DNA from: Symbiodinium kawagutii | Lineage: Eukaryota > Sar > Dinophyceae > Suessiales > Symbiodiniaceae | NCBI GenBank assembly: GCA_009767595.1 | Contig: VSDK01009486.1 | Location: forward strand, 62,001 to 126,000 | Reading direction: 5' to 3' | DNA: 64,000 bases | The notes under the pieces: model-generated | Databases searched by the model: none | Told to the model about the DNA's origin: nothing | The model's input: the letters and a program-made list of their open reading frames with translations, nothing else | Program-made: the position numbers and the translations under genes | Shown here: in pieces, positions 34,321 through 45,642 of the stretch | How the letters are laid out: each line of letters begins with the position of its first letter | Position numbering within the stretch: position 1 is the stretch's first letter

Positions 34321-35456
34321 AGTAACCATATCAATAATTAGAATACTAAGCATATAACATTAGAATATGTAGGGATATAACCCTATTGTTGTTCAGGGGA
34401 TAATAAGCATATATAATAATCATATACTAATCATGATAGTAGAGATCCTAGGGGAAAGTAACCAACAATAATAGGGATAAGAACCATACTGATCCATTTT
34501 GATGGTCACTGGACATAATTAGTTCACTATGATAGGGATGTACCAAGGGTTTACTGGCCATAAGGGGTTTAATAACCAACATTAATAGGGATGTATCATA
34601 AACCCAATGGTGGTTTCTCAAGCCATAAGGGTTTACTGTGGTTAATGATAGGGATTGAGACCCAGCAATGATAGGGGATATCCCAAGCATCTGAGATTAC
34701 ATGGGATTACATGGGATTACATGGGATTACAATGGCGAAATCGTAGGGAATAAGAACCAAACATTGAGGGTTAAACAACTATTATATGTGGTTGATATTG
34801 GTTAATGATGGCGATTGATGGCTAGTGATGGTTAATCATAGTGGATAATCACCAACAATAACAGGGGATATACCAACCACATGGTGGTTTCCCAGGCCAG
34901 TTTGGGGACCCCCGAGTCAAGGGGGGGTTATTTCTCTGGCTAAGAAAGGATGATTTTGCGGGTCCCCTATTTTGAGAACCGGCCATATGCATATGTAAGT
35001 AAGCAATTATAAATAGACAAGGAAATAGATATTACATGAAAGTATATGCAATGTATATATATATATATGTGAAATACATCTATTTGTGACTGTGTACACA
35101 TGTAAATACATACATTGATTTATGTAACCAAATAGGTTATGTAGCAAAACAAAACAAATAAATGAATAGATAATTTTAATTGTATGTAAGAATGTACGCA
35201 TGTCAGCATATGCTCGTAGAATTCCTTTTCACCCAACCTGATGCTCGGCGGTTCAGAACCAGGAACTTACAGAAAAAGGCATACAGAACAGGAGATTCTA
35301 TAGCAATAAAGGGACCTTCTTCCCTAGCTAAAAGCCAGATTATGTTGGAAAAATCGAATCTTTTCAACCAGATTTATTCAACATAATCAACCATATCTTG
35401 CTAAAGCTGTACCATAACCATATATGGCACAAACCATATATGTTGCCTTTGCTGAG
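34321..35456. repeat. diverged satellite edge and spacer
   Basis: 34321-34480 continues satellite-like words (AATAATAGGGATAGTAACC). GGGATTACAT is repeated four times at 34693-34732. MITE-A copy 6 lies at 34882-34984, followed by a small AT tract near 35050. No exon seen. Confidence 0.55.
34882..34984. mobile_element. MITE-A copy 6
   Basis: TGGTGGTTTCCCAGGCC at the left and GGGTCCCCTATTTTGAGAAC then CGGCC at the right; AAAGGATGATTTTG inside. Terminal bases are decayed. A separate left-end fragment sits at 34608-34632. Confidence 0.7.
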
Positions 35457-35573
35457 GGCCTTTGCTCGCCGGTGCCCCGAGCTGCGCTGCCCCTGGTGCC
35501 ACGGGCGACGCGTGGCTTTTCGTTTTGGGCGCACGGGCAGCAGGCGCGGCGCACGGTTTCCTGGGAAGCCAAG
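35457..35573 (+). CDS. exon-like island, strand uncertain
   Basis: GCTGAG/ and AAG/GTGGTA span exactly 39 codons; the phase-0 frame has TRGFSFWAHGQQARRTVSWE. Another plus frame offers CPELRCPWCHGRR, resembling a Cys knuckle. On the minus strand GGCTTCCCAG leads to ETVRRACCPCAQNEKPRVAR. Clearly coding-like, but strand and frame are open. Confidence 0.38.
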
Positions 35574-36460
35574 GTGGTACCCTGGGTGAAACCCGTGGAA
35601 TCTCGTATGAATGGTGGGTAATGGTAGATCCATATGGCTAGCGATGATTTGGAATAGTTGATGGGAAGTCAACAAACTTTTGGTTGATGATGGTTTTCAA
35701 TGGTAGATCCTAATCTTAATAAACGCATATCAGTGGCTCAGCCGGTGATTTTCCATCCAAGAAAGAGGGGTTTATTCATGCGGATCTACCATTGACGATG
35801 GTAACGCCGCATTCGGTTTCAACGGGCTGATGTGGAACCACCACCTTCAACTGGGAGAATCATCCAAAGCTCTGGGAATTTCTGTTGGTGTCCAGGGATG
35901 ATCATGATGCAGGGCTAGCCTCACAACTTTGGAAGAACCCTTTTAATTGAACCAGTTGGCGATTTTAAAGACTTTTTGTTTCCCTAGTATTAACACATGA
36001 TTGGTTGGTTACTTTTTAATCATCGTGCTTTTTCGGGGTTTCAGTGAAACCAGCCAAATCGTATACGGGATGGCGGTTGAACAAGGGATCGTTATATCTG
36101 CAACGATTGCTAGTTACACTAGTTACTTTCACGAACTTGTATTCCTAACATAACTAGGGCAACCAGTGAGGGTAACTACCATTTGTGGTAAGATAGTTGT
36201 CAATAGCTAGCATACATTCACCAACATCGATGATCAATTGGGATCTATCCCTTCTGCCAGCTATCATCAATCCATTTTGACGACGATTAACCACTGTGTG
36301 TTGTTTCTTGTTTCCTTACAAGGTGGGCCCCCCTGGTTATAAGCTGATTGATAAGCCATTCAACTTCCAGTTATATCTACCATAGCTGGTAGTTACCCTA
36401 GTTATGTTCGCCAACTTAGGTCCCTTGTATCCATTGGTATCGTTCCTGTGGCACCGCCAG
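35574..36460. other. non-coding stretch
   Basis: Begins GTGGTACCCTGGGTG with GGTTGATGATGG motifs, then unremarkable AT-leaning DNA. No frame of note. Confidence 0.45.
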
Positions 36461-36543
36461 GACCTCCTGCCGTGCGCGAGCCAGCCAACGACGGGACGAT
36501 GCATCAAGATGCAGAGGAGGACGATGGCAGCAGCGAGATGCTG
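36461..36543 (+). CDS. short exon, acidic
   Basis: TTCCTGTGGCACCGCCAG ends at 36460 and CTG/GTGATG closes the exon. The frame reads PPAVREPANDGTMHQDAEED then DGSSEML. The minus strand instead gives a signal-peptide-like ATG frame (LAAAIVLLCILM inside 36453-36558). I favour plus on the acceptor. Confidence 0.45.
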
Positions 36544-36787
36544 GTGATGGAGGTCCATGTCGGGTTGGTGGCTTTATAAGGGGTTATACAGGGCTTATAC
36601 GGGGTTGAAGCCACCAGATTTGGTGGTTTCTCAAGCCATGTGGGGTTATTTAGGGCTTATATCATATATCCATTAATCATGGTAAATAACAACCAACAAT
36701 AGTCGTTAAACAGCTACTAGTTGGTGGTTGATGGACATTTTGGTTGGTTGACGAAGATTTTTCATAGAGGTTGAAACCCACCATGTT

Positions 36788-36891
36788 TGGTGGTTTCTCA
36801 AGACATATGGGGTACCCCCCGAATCATCTAATGTTAACCGTATATAGTAATAAACCATCCATTTTGGGGGATCCGCATTTTGAGAAATCAC
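36788..36891. mobile_element. MITE-A copy 7
   Basis: TGGTGGTTTCTCAAGACATA at the left and GGATCCGCATTTTGAGAAAT then CA at the right, with TATATAGTAATAAACCATCC between. A left-end fragment with the same TTTCTCAAGCCAT lies at 36621-36648. Confidence 0.8.
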
Positions 36892-36940
36892 AATTTGTGT
36901 TGCCAAAGCCTTCTAAACATAGGCCGGGGATATTGATTTA

Positions 36941-37737
36941 GTGAGATCAGTTTTAGTCCTGGCGTTTAGCAAACTCATCAATCATACCATGCTCAGAGAT
37001 CACCTGTATAACCAGTTGGTCGCTGATTCCTATGTTTTTGTTGTTGGTATAGACTCTAAAAGAATCGCGGGGCTTGTTGCACAAGCGCTATGCTTTGAGG
37101 GTGATGATCAGAGCTATGATCCGAACGTGGCAAACAAATCACTGTCATTAAAACATTTGGTGATGCTGTCATCATAGGAACGATGCGTGTCATTGTGTGA
37201 ACTCTTGTGATATTCTAAGACGCGTGTATACAGTCATCAGTCATGGGTGTCTATGCTGCAGGTGTTTAAGCATGCATGTGCTAGGGGTTTGTTGCCTCAC
37301 ACAAAAAAAAAGTCAGGTTGATGTGATGTTTCATCAGTTTTGGCATCTTGTGCGCATCGGTGCCAGGAGTATCAGCAACAAGATTCGAATTCGATTCAAG
37401 ATGGCAAAGCATAGGCACCCCATCAGTAGGGGAGCTGTTGCAGCCGTGGCCTCTGTTGTTTGGGGCTGAGCTTGATCGTGGGGTAACGCATGTTAGCTAC
37501 ATCTGCGAGGCCACAGGTACCCGTTGGGTACTTGTAATAGTTCTTGATCCATGCTCCACCATGGAGTGCTTCTGCCCCACCATCCCAACTACGCTGAACG
37601 GCACTACTCAACGGCTCAAATCCTTTAAAAGGGTCTTGCAGTGGCTCAATTGGTCTCCCTGGGATGCCTGGTTGAATCAGATCAACGGCCTCTGTTTTTG
37701 CCACTTCAGTGAGTTCAGTGGTTTGATTTCTAAGTAG
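36941..37737 (+). other. unique-sequence block with competing open frames
   Basis: Plus frames at 36941-37177 (LYNQLVADSYVFVVGIDSKR; GTG at its start, first ATG 16 codons in) and 37348-37737 (GVSATRFEFDSRWQSIGTPS) have protein-like texture. The minus frame at 37423-37815 (ITPLLRNQTTELTEVAKTEA, EPLQDPFKGFEPLSSAVQRS) is at least as good for the right half. I cannot decide the strand and know no homologue. Confidence 0.3.
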
Positions 37738-38029
37738 TGGAGTGATGTCCGATCCCGCAGCGGTTGCTGAAGACGTGACATGGTATGCCAGGATGAGGGA
37801 AGGTTCATCGTCCACATAGTTGAAAAAATCCGAAACAACTAAACTAGGTCAGGCTTGCTGCAAACCATCACTTGAGCCTGGCCTAGCCATCAAACGAGTC
37901 CACAGTCAAGTTTGTCCGAAGAAAGCCAGGGGTGACTGCTTTTAAGAGCACCAGAATTCGGTTGGGACGATCATCATACAGCTAGTCACCAGGACAGGTG
38001 AACTACGCCTGGCTGTCAATGGAGCAACT

Positions 38030-38260
38030 ATGACTGAACACGTGGAATATCCCTTCTTAGTAAATGGAGGTAACCCCAAACCACCCAGGAAAAAACAGAA
38101 CTTTATCAGTAAAACGACCAGTATGGGGGTGCCTGTAATTAATGATATCAGTGCGTTGATTGCAGTGCCCTGTTGGGCAACTGTTTCCGCCCTCCTGGTG
38201 CTCACGGTGGGAGTTGTGCCTGTCAGGTACCTGAAGAATGTGGGGGCACCCAGCCGATAA
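38030..38260 (+). CDS. ATG-started reading frame with a hydrophobic segment
   Basis: MTEHVEYPFLVNGGNPKPPR then KKQNFISKTTSMGVPVINDI and a hydrophobic stretch WATVSALLVLTVGVVPV, ending GAPSR and TAA. The frame is open upstream to about 37946 (QLVTRTGELRLAVNGAT), so the ATG may be internal to an exon. The minus strand is also open over the same DNA. One possible membrane helix. Confidence 0.35.
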   Translation: MTEHVEYPFLVNGGNPKPPRKKQNFISKTTSMGVPVINDISALIAVPCWATVSALLVLTVGVVPVRYLKNVGAPSR

Positions 38261-38349
38261 GAGCCGTGCCTATCGTTGGCGGAGCAGTGCCGAGGAATGA
38301 ACAGCAACAACAAGCAACAACCGGGGTAGAGCCAGCAAGGGGAGGAATC

Positions 38350-38452
38350 TGGTGGTTTCTCAAAACAGCGGTGTCCCCAAATCATCCAATGTTGGTCATT
38401 TGTTGTAATCAGCCAGCCATTTTTATGGGTCCCCTATTTTGAGAAACACCCA
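38350..38452. mobile_element. MITE-A copy 8
   Basis: TGGTGGTTTCTCAAAACAGC at the left, TGGGTCCCCTATTTTGAGAA then ACACCC at the right, and the conserved CCAATGTTGGTCATTTGTTG-like core. Confidence 0.85.
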
Positions 38453-38697
38453 TATGAGTAACAAGAAGGATACCTAGCAAGTAAGAATAATATGGACATA
38501 TCTTGACCATATCCTAGGGATTATCACGGACCATGATCAGGATCCCAGTAGCCCCAATATTTCTTGACTGTTGATCCATGTTGGTGCAGTTCACCCAGCA
38601 ACGTAGAACCAGCGTTGCGACTCAGCACTGTCCCAAGCTGTGACATCGTTGCCTGGTTGACATTTTTTCATTAGGGACTTATAGTGAAAGGGGATAC

Positions 38698-38807
38698 ACC
38701 CTGGTAAACTAACATGGCAATGGAAAATCCACCATTTTGTTAGGAAAACCTTGGGAAATCATCCATTCATGGTTGATTTTCCATTGCCATATTAGTTTAC
38801 CAGAGGG
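38698..38807. mobile_element. foldback element with arms of about 37 bp
   Basis: CTGGTAAACTAACATGGCAA... (38701 on) pairs with ...TTGCCATATTAGTTTACCAG (to 38803), with a few mismatches, around a 34-nt loop. Not related to MITE-A by sequence. Confidence 0.75.
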
Positions 38808-40815
38808 TAATCACAAACAACAGTGGGGAAACAACCACTGGTTGGTGGTTTGATTGACATTACTATTTTTCGCAATCACTTCGGCATGGTTGATTAACCA
38901 GCATATTCTTGGGATGGCGAAACTAAGCACGAACTCCGAACCAGTTGCGCAAGTAGGCGTTGAAACTCTGCTTGGTCATCATAGGGTTGGAAGTATCATC
39001 CTCGATCAACTGGGAGTCCTTTGCAATGGACAGTTTGGGAAGTGGGGAAAGTATCCATTTGTTAATTTGAGACGTGGTTGCCTGACGGGCTCATGAGGGA
39101 TTATTTTATGTACAGGAATACTGTTCACCACTCAGTCAAATTCTTCTACCAGTAAAACCTGGTACTGCTCAGTTTTGCCAACAATCTCCAATAGGTGTTT
39201 GAATGACAAATTGTCTTGGATCCAAGAACCAGAGATTGTCGACACTTCCGAGGATCGATTTCCTTCCAAAAAGGTAACCATCTCCAAGTGAATGGCTCCA
39301 CCCCTTAGCTGCACTGATTGCCACAGAAACATGGCCACAAAGCAATGGCAAGGGTCGATACTAAGAAGCATCTTAATTTTGAATTGAGAATTGAAACTGT
39401 TTGAATTGAGAGTTGAAATTGAGAACTTGAACTGATAAAGATTCGCTAAGGATTGAAGCTGGTAGATTTTGAGCAGCCATCCACGATTGGATACCCATTT
39501 ACGGTGAACCATTCGGTCCATTTGGTTGCCTTCATAAACTGGTCAGGTTGATAACCTGCATATTGCTTGGGAATCAACAGAGGTTCATCGCAACCAGAAA
39601 ATCTGCAAGGGTCGATTCTTCAGAGTATACATTCATGCAGATAGGGAATCAATCCCCGTGAGCCACTGGTCTTGGGTTTGCAGTTGGATGTTGTTGATGT
39701 TGTTGGTTGAGGAGGATTGTTGGGTGTGGTTTGTTCTTGGTTTTTGCTTTTCGTACTTGGTGTAGTTGTAGCAGTAGTGGAAATAGCAGAAAGTAGCGCT
39801 GGTAGCAGTACTGGGAGTGGCAGGGGTAGCAGTAGCAGTGGCTGGAGTAGCAATTAGTTGGTAATTGCTGTGGGAGTTGATCCCTTGCGCATTCCCATCG
39901 CCCATGGTCCCTGGTGCAAGGTGAAGAAGGTTCGCTACATCTCAGCCATTCCTCAGTTTACAGGACGATGGTTGATGACCACCCCTTGCACAAAATTTCC
40001 GGGTGAATAGTTGAGCAGTAACCACAATCACACCTTGTTGCTGGTTATGAACATTTTTGTGCATTTTCCCCAAGACCACAAGACTTGTTGATTGACTAAA
40101 AATTCTGTGATGGCTTACAACCACCAACCAGATGCAGTGACGTAGCGCAGTTTCATCTGAATCAGAAGTCTTATTTGCCGCCAAACCGTGAAATGCCTCT
40201 TTCCAAGGGGTTTCCTGGAATGATGTTCATCATATCCAGGCCGTTTGATGGCAGAGAAGACTTATACTACAAGATCAAATTGCGCTTCATCACCCTAAAG
40301 TCTTTTGCAGTCAGATCATTTTTCTCTTGCTATTGTTACAATCCAGCGCCGGCCATGTCAGCCTTAGGAAGACCCATGTGCAAGAAACCATCCGAAATGA
40401 TCCGTTGAGGGAGGGAAACCCACAAATTTTGATTGTCCACCATGGCCATAGACCGACCCCGGTGGGTGGTTGACGCCCCTGTGGCTGGTAGCATCATTGA
40501 CTGCATCTCTACCTCATCACAAAGGCAATGGCTTCACTTACATTTATCATGCCTATGGCCGACTATGACTATGATCAAAGGGGAGACCATATGCCACCAG
40601 TTCTGCTGAGTTTAGCGAATCTGCCAATAACCTGGTGATTCTGTAAGCATTTGATGACTTCATTATTCCCAGTCCCTGGGAGATGGAATTAGATTTGCAG
40701 ATCCTTTCTGCCTTATCACCACCGGTTCTCACCCCCAGACCGGGGCACCTACAGCGCAGCTGAACATGAGGACCTTTGGGTCGACAAACCAAGAAGAGGT
40801 GCATCATGAAGGACT
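38808..40815. other. spacer with weak frames
   Basis: Best patches are minus 39132-39521 (ATG-started, 129 codons, FKHLLEIVGKTEQYQVLLVE near its end) and plus 40175-40408 (no ATG at its start; PLSKGFPGMMFIISRPFDGR). A GTTGTTG/CAGTAG simple-sequence region at 39680-39860 makes the Thr/Pro frames there spurious. No gene is called with confidence. Confidence 0.3.
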
Positions 40816-41045
40816 ACCGCAAGACGTCGCTTGGCCCGGGAACAGCTATGGGGCACCACTATTCTTGGCCAAGAACAGAGAAGCTACGTGTTGGCCAAGC
40901 ATGGTGGTTTTGGATCTACATTGGACTGGGGCTGTTCAGCCTGTCTAAAGTACATCAGTATCCCGATCGATGCCCCGAAGGACTGTCAATGGAGAAGCCA
41001 CGCTACGGCGGTACACCACCACAGAGTGGTACCGCCGATGAAAGG
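40816..41045 (+). CDS. exon ending at a perfect donor
   Basis: CTACCGCAAG/ leads into LAREQLWGTTILGQEQRSYV then LAKHGGFGSTLDWGCSACLK, ISIPIDAPKDCQWRSHATAV and HHHRVVPPMK. It closes at AAAG/GTAAGT (41046). The donor is consensus and fixes the frame. A second plus frame starting at the ATG 40766 (MRTFGSTNQEEVHHEGLPQD) is open to 40948. Family unknown. Confidence 0.52.
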
Positions 41046-41518
41046 TAAGTTCATTGCTGTCACTAGGATGATCTGTGGTATTTAGAACAAAGCTTGTTAC
41101 GCATCTTTTTGACCAACAAATGTACTTGGGGTGTACCACCCCGCAGCAGTGGTTTGTCACACTGTCTCTATTGCTTCAACCATTCTAGGTGATTTGCTAC
41201 TGTAGATTTTGTTTTCCTGCTTTCAATACGTGGATTTATCCGAACAAAATCACACAAGGAGCAAAGTGCTATCAATTCTAACGCATCGGTTGTGTCCTTA
41301 TGGTACGTTACAGTTGCACATAATAGCCCATTCTTAATTATACACCGTCAACTCAAAGCCTTGTTATGGTTATATATATATATATACCATATTGATGTCC
41401 ATAAAGCGTACGTGTCGATCAAGTACCAGCAACTCGTATTTTAGACATATCATTGAGATGACCAACGCAGCTGCGTGCAGGTCATATCAAGGTGCAACGG
41501 TAACCAGGGGGTTGTTAG
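41046..41518. other. intron-like DNA
   Basis: Starts GTAAGTTCATTGCTGTCAC; contains a short TATATATATATA tract near 41372. No coding signal. Confidence 0.5.
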
Positions 41519-41588
41519 GCGAGGGCAAGCGTCACCAAAGCGCGAACATCAGGGCGAGCTTACTGCGATGAGCCATGAAGTATCGCAG
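41519..41588 (+). CDS. short exon
   Basis: GGGTTGTTAG-type acceptor GTTGTTAG/ (to 41518) and CGCAG/GTGCTG bound a frame GQASPKREHQGELTAMSHEV then SQ. Phase 1 in, 0 out. Polar, probably a loop or disordered segment. Confidence 0.45.
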
Positions 41589-41813
41589 GTGCTGCTTGCA
41601 GATTTACACGTAGGAAGGCCAATCAAGTGACATCAAGGATTATACGAGTGGTGCAACCATGACATATCCAACAGCATACAGGTAGCTGGTACCACCCCCG
41701 CTGACTGCTCCCTACGAAAAGCCTACATCCCAATCAACTTGTGATCCTAGTGATAAATCATTGTAAACCACTACAAACCGCTACTTCACAAGCACCATGT
41801 TTGGCTATTAATC

Positions 41814-41880
41814 ACCACCATGAACCTCCATAAACCACCATGAACCTCCATAAACCACCATGAACCTCCATAAACCACCA
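41814..41880 (+). repeat. 20-bp tandem repeat
   Basis: About 3.5 copies of CCACCATGAACCTCCATAAA. It explains the Trp/Met-rich minus frame over it. Confidence 0.9.
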
Positions 41881-41939
41881 CAAAACCGTTAACAACCACC
41901 TATCACTTGTATGGTCAGGCCCCTCGTCCCTGTACTCAG

Positions 41940-42029
41940 GCCCCGGCTTCGAGTCTTCAAGCGAGAACGATGACGCGGACTTCCCTCGCCTCGCATCGCG
42001 CAAGCGAGAAAAAAGATGCGCTTGCGGCG
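41940..42029 (+). CDS. exon-like island
   Basis: CTGTACTCAG/ opens PGFESSSENDDADFPRLASR then KREKRCACGGC, near a GTTGCC donor-like site. Left flank is the CCACCATGAACC repeat, right flank GGTTACACTAG. The minus frame (GKSASSFSLEDSKPGPEYRD) with its CTTTTTTCTCGCTTG tract is a serious rival. Confidence 0.38.
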
Positions 42030-42072
42030 GTTGCCACCCTGGCATTGATGACCAATGGTTACACTAGTAATT

Positions 42073-42184
42073 GGCTATGAGTCAATATTAACCTACCAAT
42101 AATGGGGGATAATGACCAACACTAATAAAGGAAACAATGGTAAATGATAGGGGAACCAGGGGTACGGGATTTTGACCCACAACC
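42073..42184. mobile_element. MITE-B copy 3
   Basis: 112 bp. GGCTATGAGTCAA at the left and TTGACCCACAACC at the right; inside GGGGGATAATGACCAACAC, GGAAACAATGGTAAATGATA and GGGGAACCAGGGGTACGGG. Best-preserved full copy. Confidence 0.75.
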
Positions 42185-42693
42185 AATTAGAAAACTAATT
42201 GATGATCACCAAATTGGTTACATTAGTAATGACCAATGTTTACAACAGTAACAATTAGCTTTCTGATGGCCAATGGTTACATTACTATGACCAATGGTTA
42301 TTGATGATTCAGAATTAGTGGTAACAATGGCTTGCAATGGTCAATTGATGATGGTTATATTGACAATGGCATGGTGGTTGGACAACGGTCAATGATGACT
42401 GGAGAACAATGCTTATAGCAATGGTTAGTGCATGGTTGATAGCAGTTGATAATTGGTTAATCATGGTACCTTAACGTTTGAAAATAATCAATATTATTAG
42501 GTGACACCGATCACTCATGTTTGACCAGTGGATCCCCGGCCCATCCTGGTCGTGTAATACGGATGCTATCCGCCATTTTGATATTTACTGGTTGGTGGTT
42601 TCGAACACTTTGTAATTTTCCCTAAGAGTTGGGATTGTTGGTTGATTACATAACATTTGTCGGGAGGGGTTGAAACCACCAAGCAGCTTACAG

Positions 42694-42783
42694 CTGGGTC
42701 GAAAGTCTTCATTTCCAATTTGTCGCTGGATGCGAGATGTGCGAGCTATGCTAGGCTACTTGGATGAGAAGGCGTATCTATAA
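42694..42783 (+). CDS. possible last exon
   Basis: AGCAGCTTACAG/ leads in phase 0 to LGRKSSFPICRWMRDVRAML then GYLDEKAYL and TAA (42781-42783). Short but protein-like, and the frame begins exactly at the acceptor. Confidence 0.42.
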   Translation: MGRKSSFPICRWMRDVRAMLGYLDEKAYL

Positions 42784-42904
42784 TTACGGCAAGACTCCAT
42801 GGTTTGCCCGGATGCACAAGACCTGCCCGGAAGTTAGTCTTGTCAACCGTTCAAAACCCTGCGCAGGCCCGTTGTTTTGAAACTCTGAGAATCAAGAAGC
42901 CCTC

Positions 42905-43010
42905 TGCCCTAAACCCTAAAACGCTAAAACCCGAAACCCTAAACCCTAAACCCTAAACCCTAAAACCTTAAACCCTAAAACTTAAACCCTAAAACCCTAA
43001 ACCCTAAATC
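42905..43010 (-). repeat. interstitial telomere-like tract (TTTAGGG)n
   Basis: About 100 bp of CCCTAAA repeats with some CCCTAAAA/CTTAAA variants. TTTAGGG is the telomeric repeat of plants and dinoflagellates. The tract is internal and short, so it marks a past end-joining, a telomerase-patched break or a fusion rather than a chromosome end. Confidence 0.9.
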
Positions 43011-43399
43011 ACTGCGTATAGCCGGTGTTTCTCACTGATTCTTCGAGCTATGTTCAATTGGTAGGAACAACCGTGGTTTGCCCTCGTCTGCGCGTATAAT
43101 TAGAACGTAACTTATGGTAACAAACATTCATAGACCCTGTACGGTGGCTTATAACTCCTGTAGCGATGGTTGGTAACCGCCAAACAAAAATTTGGTATGT
43201 ACATCCAAGTACTTGTACATGACCATTCATGTCCGGTCCGTATGATACAGTAGCCATGATACACACATCTACATCACATGTTTCACATCTATGCCTACAT
43301 CTTGGTTCATGCCTACATATCAGTAATCATCTGTACATGTGCGCGTCGATACACATGCATAATGACTTGGGCATGTGCGTTTGTATATTGATACGTATG

Positions 43400-43560
43400 T
43401 AATGCATATATGTGATTAGATATATATATATATATGCACACACACACATGTTTGTGCACATGTATACGTGATATAGATATACTTGTATGCAAAAACGCAT
43501 ACACAATATGTACATATATATATATATATTTATATATCGATAGATACATAGATCTACATG
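43400..43560. repeat. TA/CA-rich microsatellite region
   Basis: ATATATATATATATATGCAC then CACACACACATG and a second (TA)n run near 43515. Tyr/Ile-rich frames over it are artefacts. Confidence 0.85.
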
Positions 43561-43650
43561 TGCACAAATGCCAAGTCGTAAAAGTCGGCGCCAAACTTCA
43601 CTAGTGACCGGTTCCGGTTCGGTACCTCTCTGTGGTGCCTCCTGACTCAG

Positions 43651-43740
43651 GAGCTGATGAAGAACTTGGCGGAGAAACGTCGCGCTGAGAAGAAAGAAGA
43701 AGAAGAGGCACCGTTTTTCATCCCGGTTGGTGCCTCGTAG
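43651..43740 (+). CDS. last exon, Lys/Glu-rich helix
   Basis: ACCTCTCTGTGGTGCCTCCT then GACTCAG is an excellent acceptor ending at 43650. In phase 0 the exon reads ELMKNLAEKRRAEKKEEEEA then PFFIPVGAS and TAG (43738-43740), exactly 30 codons with the stop. A charged C-terminal helix followed by a hydrophobic tail is a normal protein end. Downstream DNA at once becomes GGTTGATTGGTGG repeats. Confidence 0.65.
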   Translation, partial: ELMKNLAEKRRAEKKEEEEAPFFIPVGAS

Positions 43741-44018
43741 TCCTGGTGAATGGTCAACAATGGCTCATGCTTGGCGGAGAATAAGGATCAATTTTTGATT
43801 GACGATGGTTGATTGGTGGTTGATTGGTGGTTGATTCATGGTTGAGTACTAGTTGATTAATAGTTAAGGATGGCTAATGCTGGTTCATCATGATGAATAC
43901 TGGCCAAAAGCAGTTCACATTGGCCGGAAATGGCTCGTAAATGTCAATATAAAAAACAACCATATTCAACTATATTGTATGGTTCGTCCTACTTGGCTGG
44001 CAGGTTGGCTCCCCGCAG

Positions 44019-44101
44019 TTCTAACTCTGGTAGCCGTGGGGCCATTGTTCTGTTGGATGATTTTGCCGTTTGGCCACTTTCACAAAGAACCATCAAAGAA
44101 G
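44019..44101 (+). CDS. exon-like island
   Basis: GGCTCCCCGCAG/ and GAAG/GTCAGA bound SNSGSRGAIVLLDDFAVWPL then SQRTIKE. A second frame through the same DNA is hydrophobic (LPAVLTLVAVGPLFCWMILP) and could be a membrane segment. Phase cannot be fixed. Confidence 0.42.
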
Positions 44102-44273
44102 GTCAGAACCCATCGATTTGCACAAAAATGGTCTCTGCCATTGCGATAAGAAGTGTGATGAGAATTGGCTGGATTTATTGAGAATTCTGATGGTCGAATA
44201 GTTTATTCCCTTATTTCCAATCACATCGAAGGCTAATGCTTGATATTCACTTGCGTAAACTTCGGAAATCCAC

Positions 44274-44371
44274 CAGCTACTCCCGTTTCTAGGGCTGGCC
44301 TGGTGGATTAAGGCTGGCACGCTAATGACTTCCCTGCCGGGCTTCCGCAACGTGATCACCGCTGCACCCAT
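44274..44371 (-). CDS. exon on the minus strand
   Basis: On the minus strand CGCCCTTTCCTGCTTCAGTCAG, a strong acceptor, ends at 44372. The frame begins with ATG: MGAAVITLRKPGREVISVPA then LIHQASPRNGSS. A GTGGAT donor follows. The pyrimidine tract is the best on this strand in the window. Confidence 0.48.
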
Positions 44372-44533
44372 CTGACTGAAGCAGGAAAGGGCGAGACAAC
44401 AGTTCGAACGAGCTCAGGAGACTGCTTCTAGTTGGTGTCGACACGTGTCAAGTCAAGCCCAGCAATAACCGTTGGTGAAATGGTGAAATGGTATCATCCA
44501 TAGCCCAAACCCTGGTAAATAGTTGAGATATTG

Positions 44534-44636
44534 TGACGTCTCAAAATAGTGGACCCCCAAAAATGGTTGATTTACTATTATAGAAGGGTCAAAAAAGGAT
44601 GATTTGGGGGTACCCCCCTCGTTTAAAAAGGCCACC
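44534..44636. mobile_element. MITE-A copy 9
   Basis: GACGTCTCAAAATAGTGGAC at the left; GGATGATTTGGGGGTACCCC then CCTCGTTTAAAAAGGCCACC at the right, where the terminal AAACCACC has decayed. Confidence 0.75.
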
Positions 44637-45331
44637 AAATGGTACCATACAGCTACAACCAATGGCAGAATTCATCTTGAATGATCAATCAAGATCGATC
44701 ATATAGTTTTATGACGGTGGCGAATGATTGCCCGATCCGGTGGTTTCCTCGAATTTGGGTGTCAACTGGTTGGCTTTCTCAGAGTTGAATTTTCCAAAAG
44801 TGGTATGGGCACAAGCGACGAGATATCGTTGAACGTAGAGCGCCATGGTTGGCCGTTGTTATAATGGTCAATGATATGAGATCATTTGCAATTATTAGAA
44901 ACACACCGTTTTATCACTAGTAAGACAAACCATTATAAGAAACCATTCAAAACATTAATCATTCATATAGCGCGTAGTGATTACTAGAATGCTTCGTCGT
45001 AATGGTTAGCCTTACCATATGTGCGCTAGACTTGGATAGAATTTGATTTATGATTGGTAATCATTCATTGGGTATTTACTACATAGTTAATAACATAATC
45101 GGTTAGACTTAGATATACCATTACTGCGATGTGTTGCTTAGACGTGAGGACTCTGTGATTTAGAGTTGGTCTACCAGGTCTTGATCTGCACAAGAGAAAG
45201 TAAGGGTTGCTGATCTAAAGGAAATACTGACCAGCACATGGGGGATTATGGTGGTCAATCATAGGCGCATACCACCCCATGATTATTGCTTTTAATAGGG
45301 GACACTAATACACTAATACTGACCAACAACG
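44637..45331. other. non-coding stretch
   Basis: AT-rich with TAGTAAGAC/AACCATTATAAG words. No exon-like frame. Confidence 0.45.
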
Positions 45332-45642
45332 ATGGTTCAACAACCAGTGTTGCCGGCGAGTTTAATTTCAATGGTTTGTTCCCCAACTTGGCTACCCTCT
45401 AGAGCAGCGAGATTGGCGAACAAATCATTTAGCACACTTCGCCAGCTCACTCACCAGCTTCAACAAACTTCGCCAGCGTGGTTGGCAGCAGCCACGCAGT
45501 TGCTTCACCATCAACCAAGCTGCTGTATCAAATTTTGCAGCGCTTTTTTGCTGCCGTGGGTTTCAGCCCAGGAATGGTCGCCAGCGGCGTAACGTTCGCC
45601 ATGTTCTTTAAGCAAGAAATAACGCTGATAAGCAACAGTTGA
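45332..45642 (+). CDS. coding-like region with two overlapping frames
   Basis: An ATG-started frame at 45332-45589 (LRQLTHQLQQTSPAWLAAAT) and a second plus frame from about 45436 to the TGA near 45640 (TKLLYQILQRFFAAVGFSPG then MVASGVTFAMFFKQEITL) both look like protein. The second has a hydrophobic helix and is the better last-exon candidate. One or both may be real if splicing shifts frame. Confidence 0.38.
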
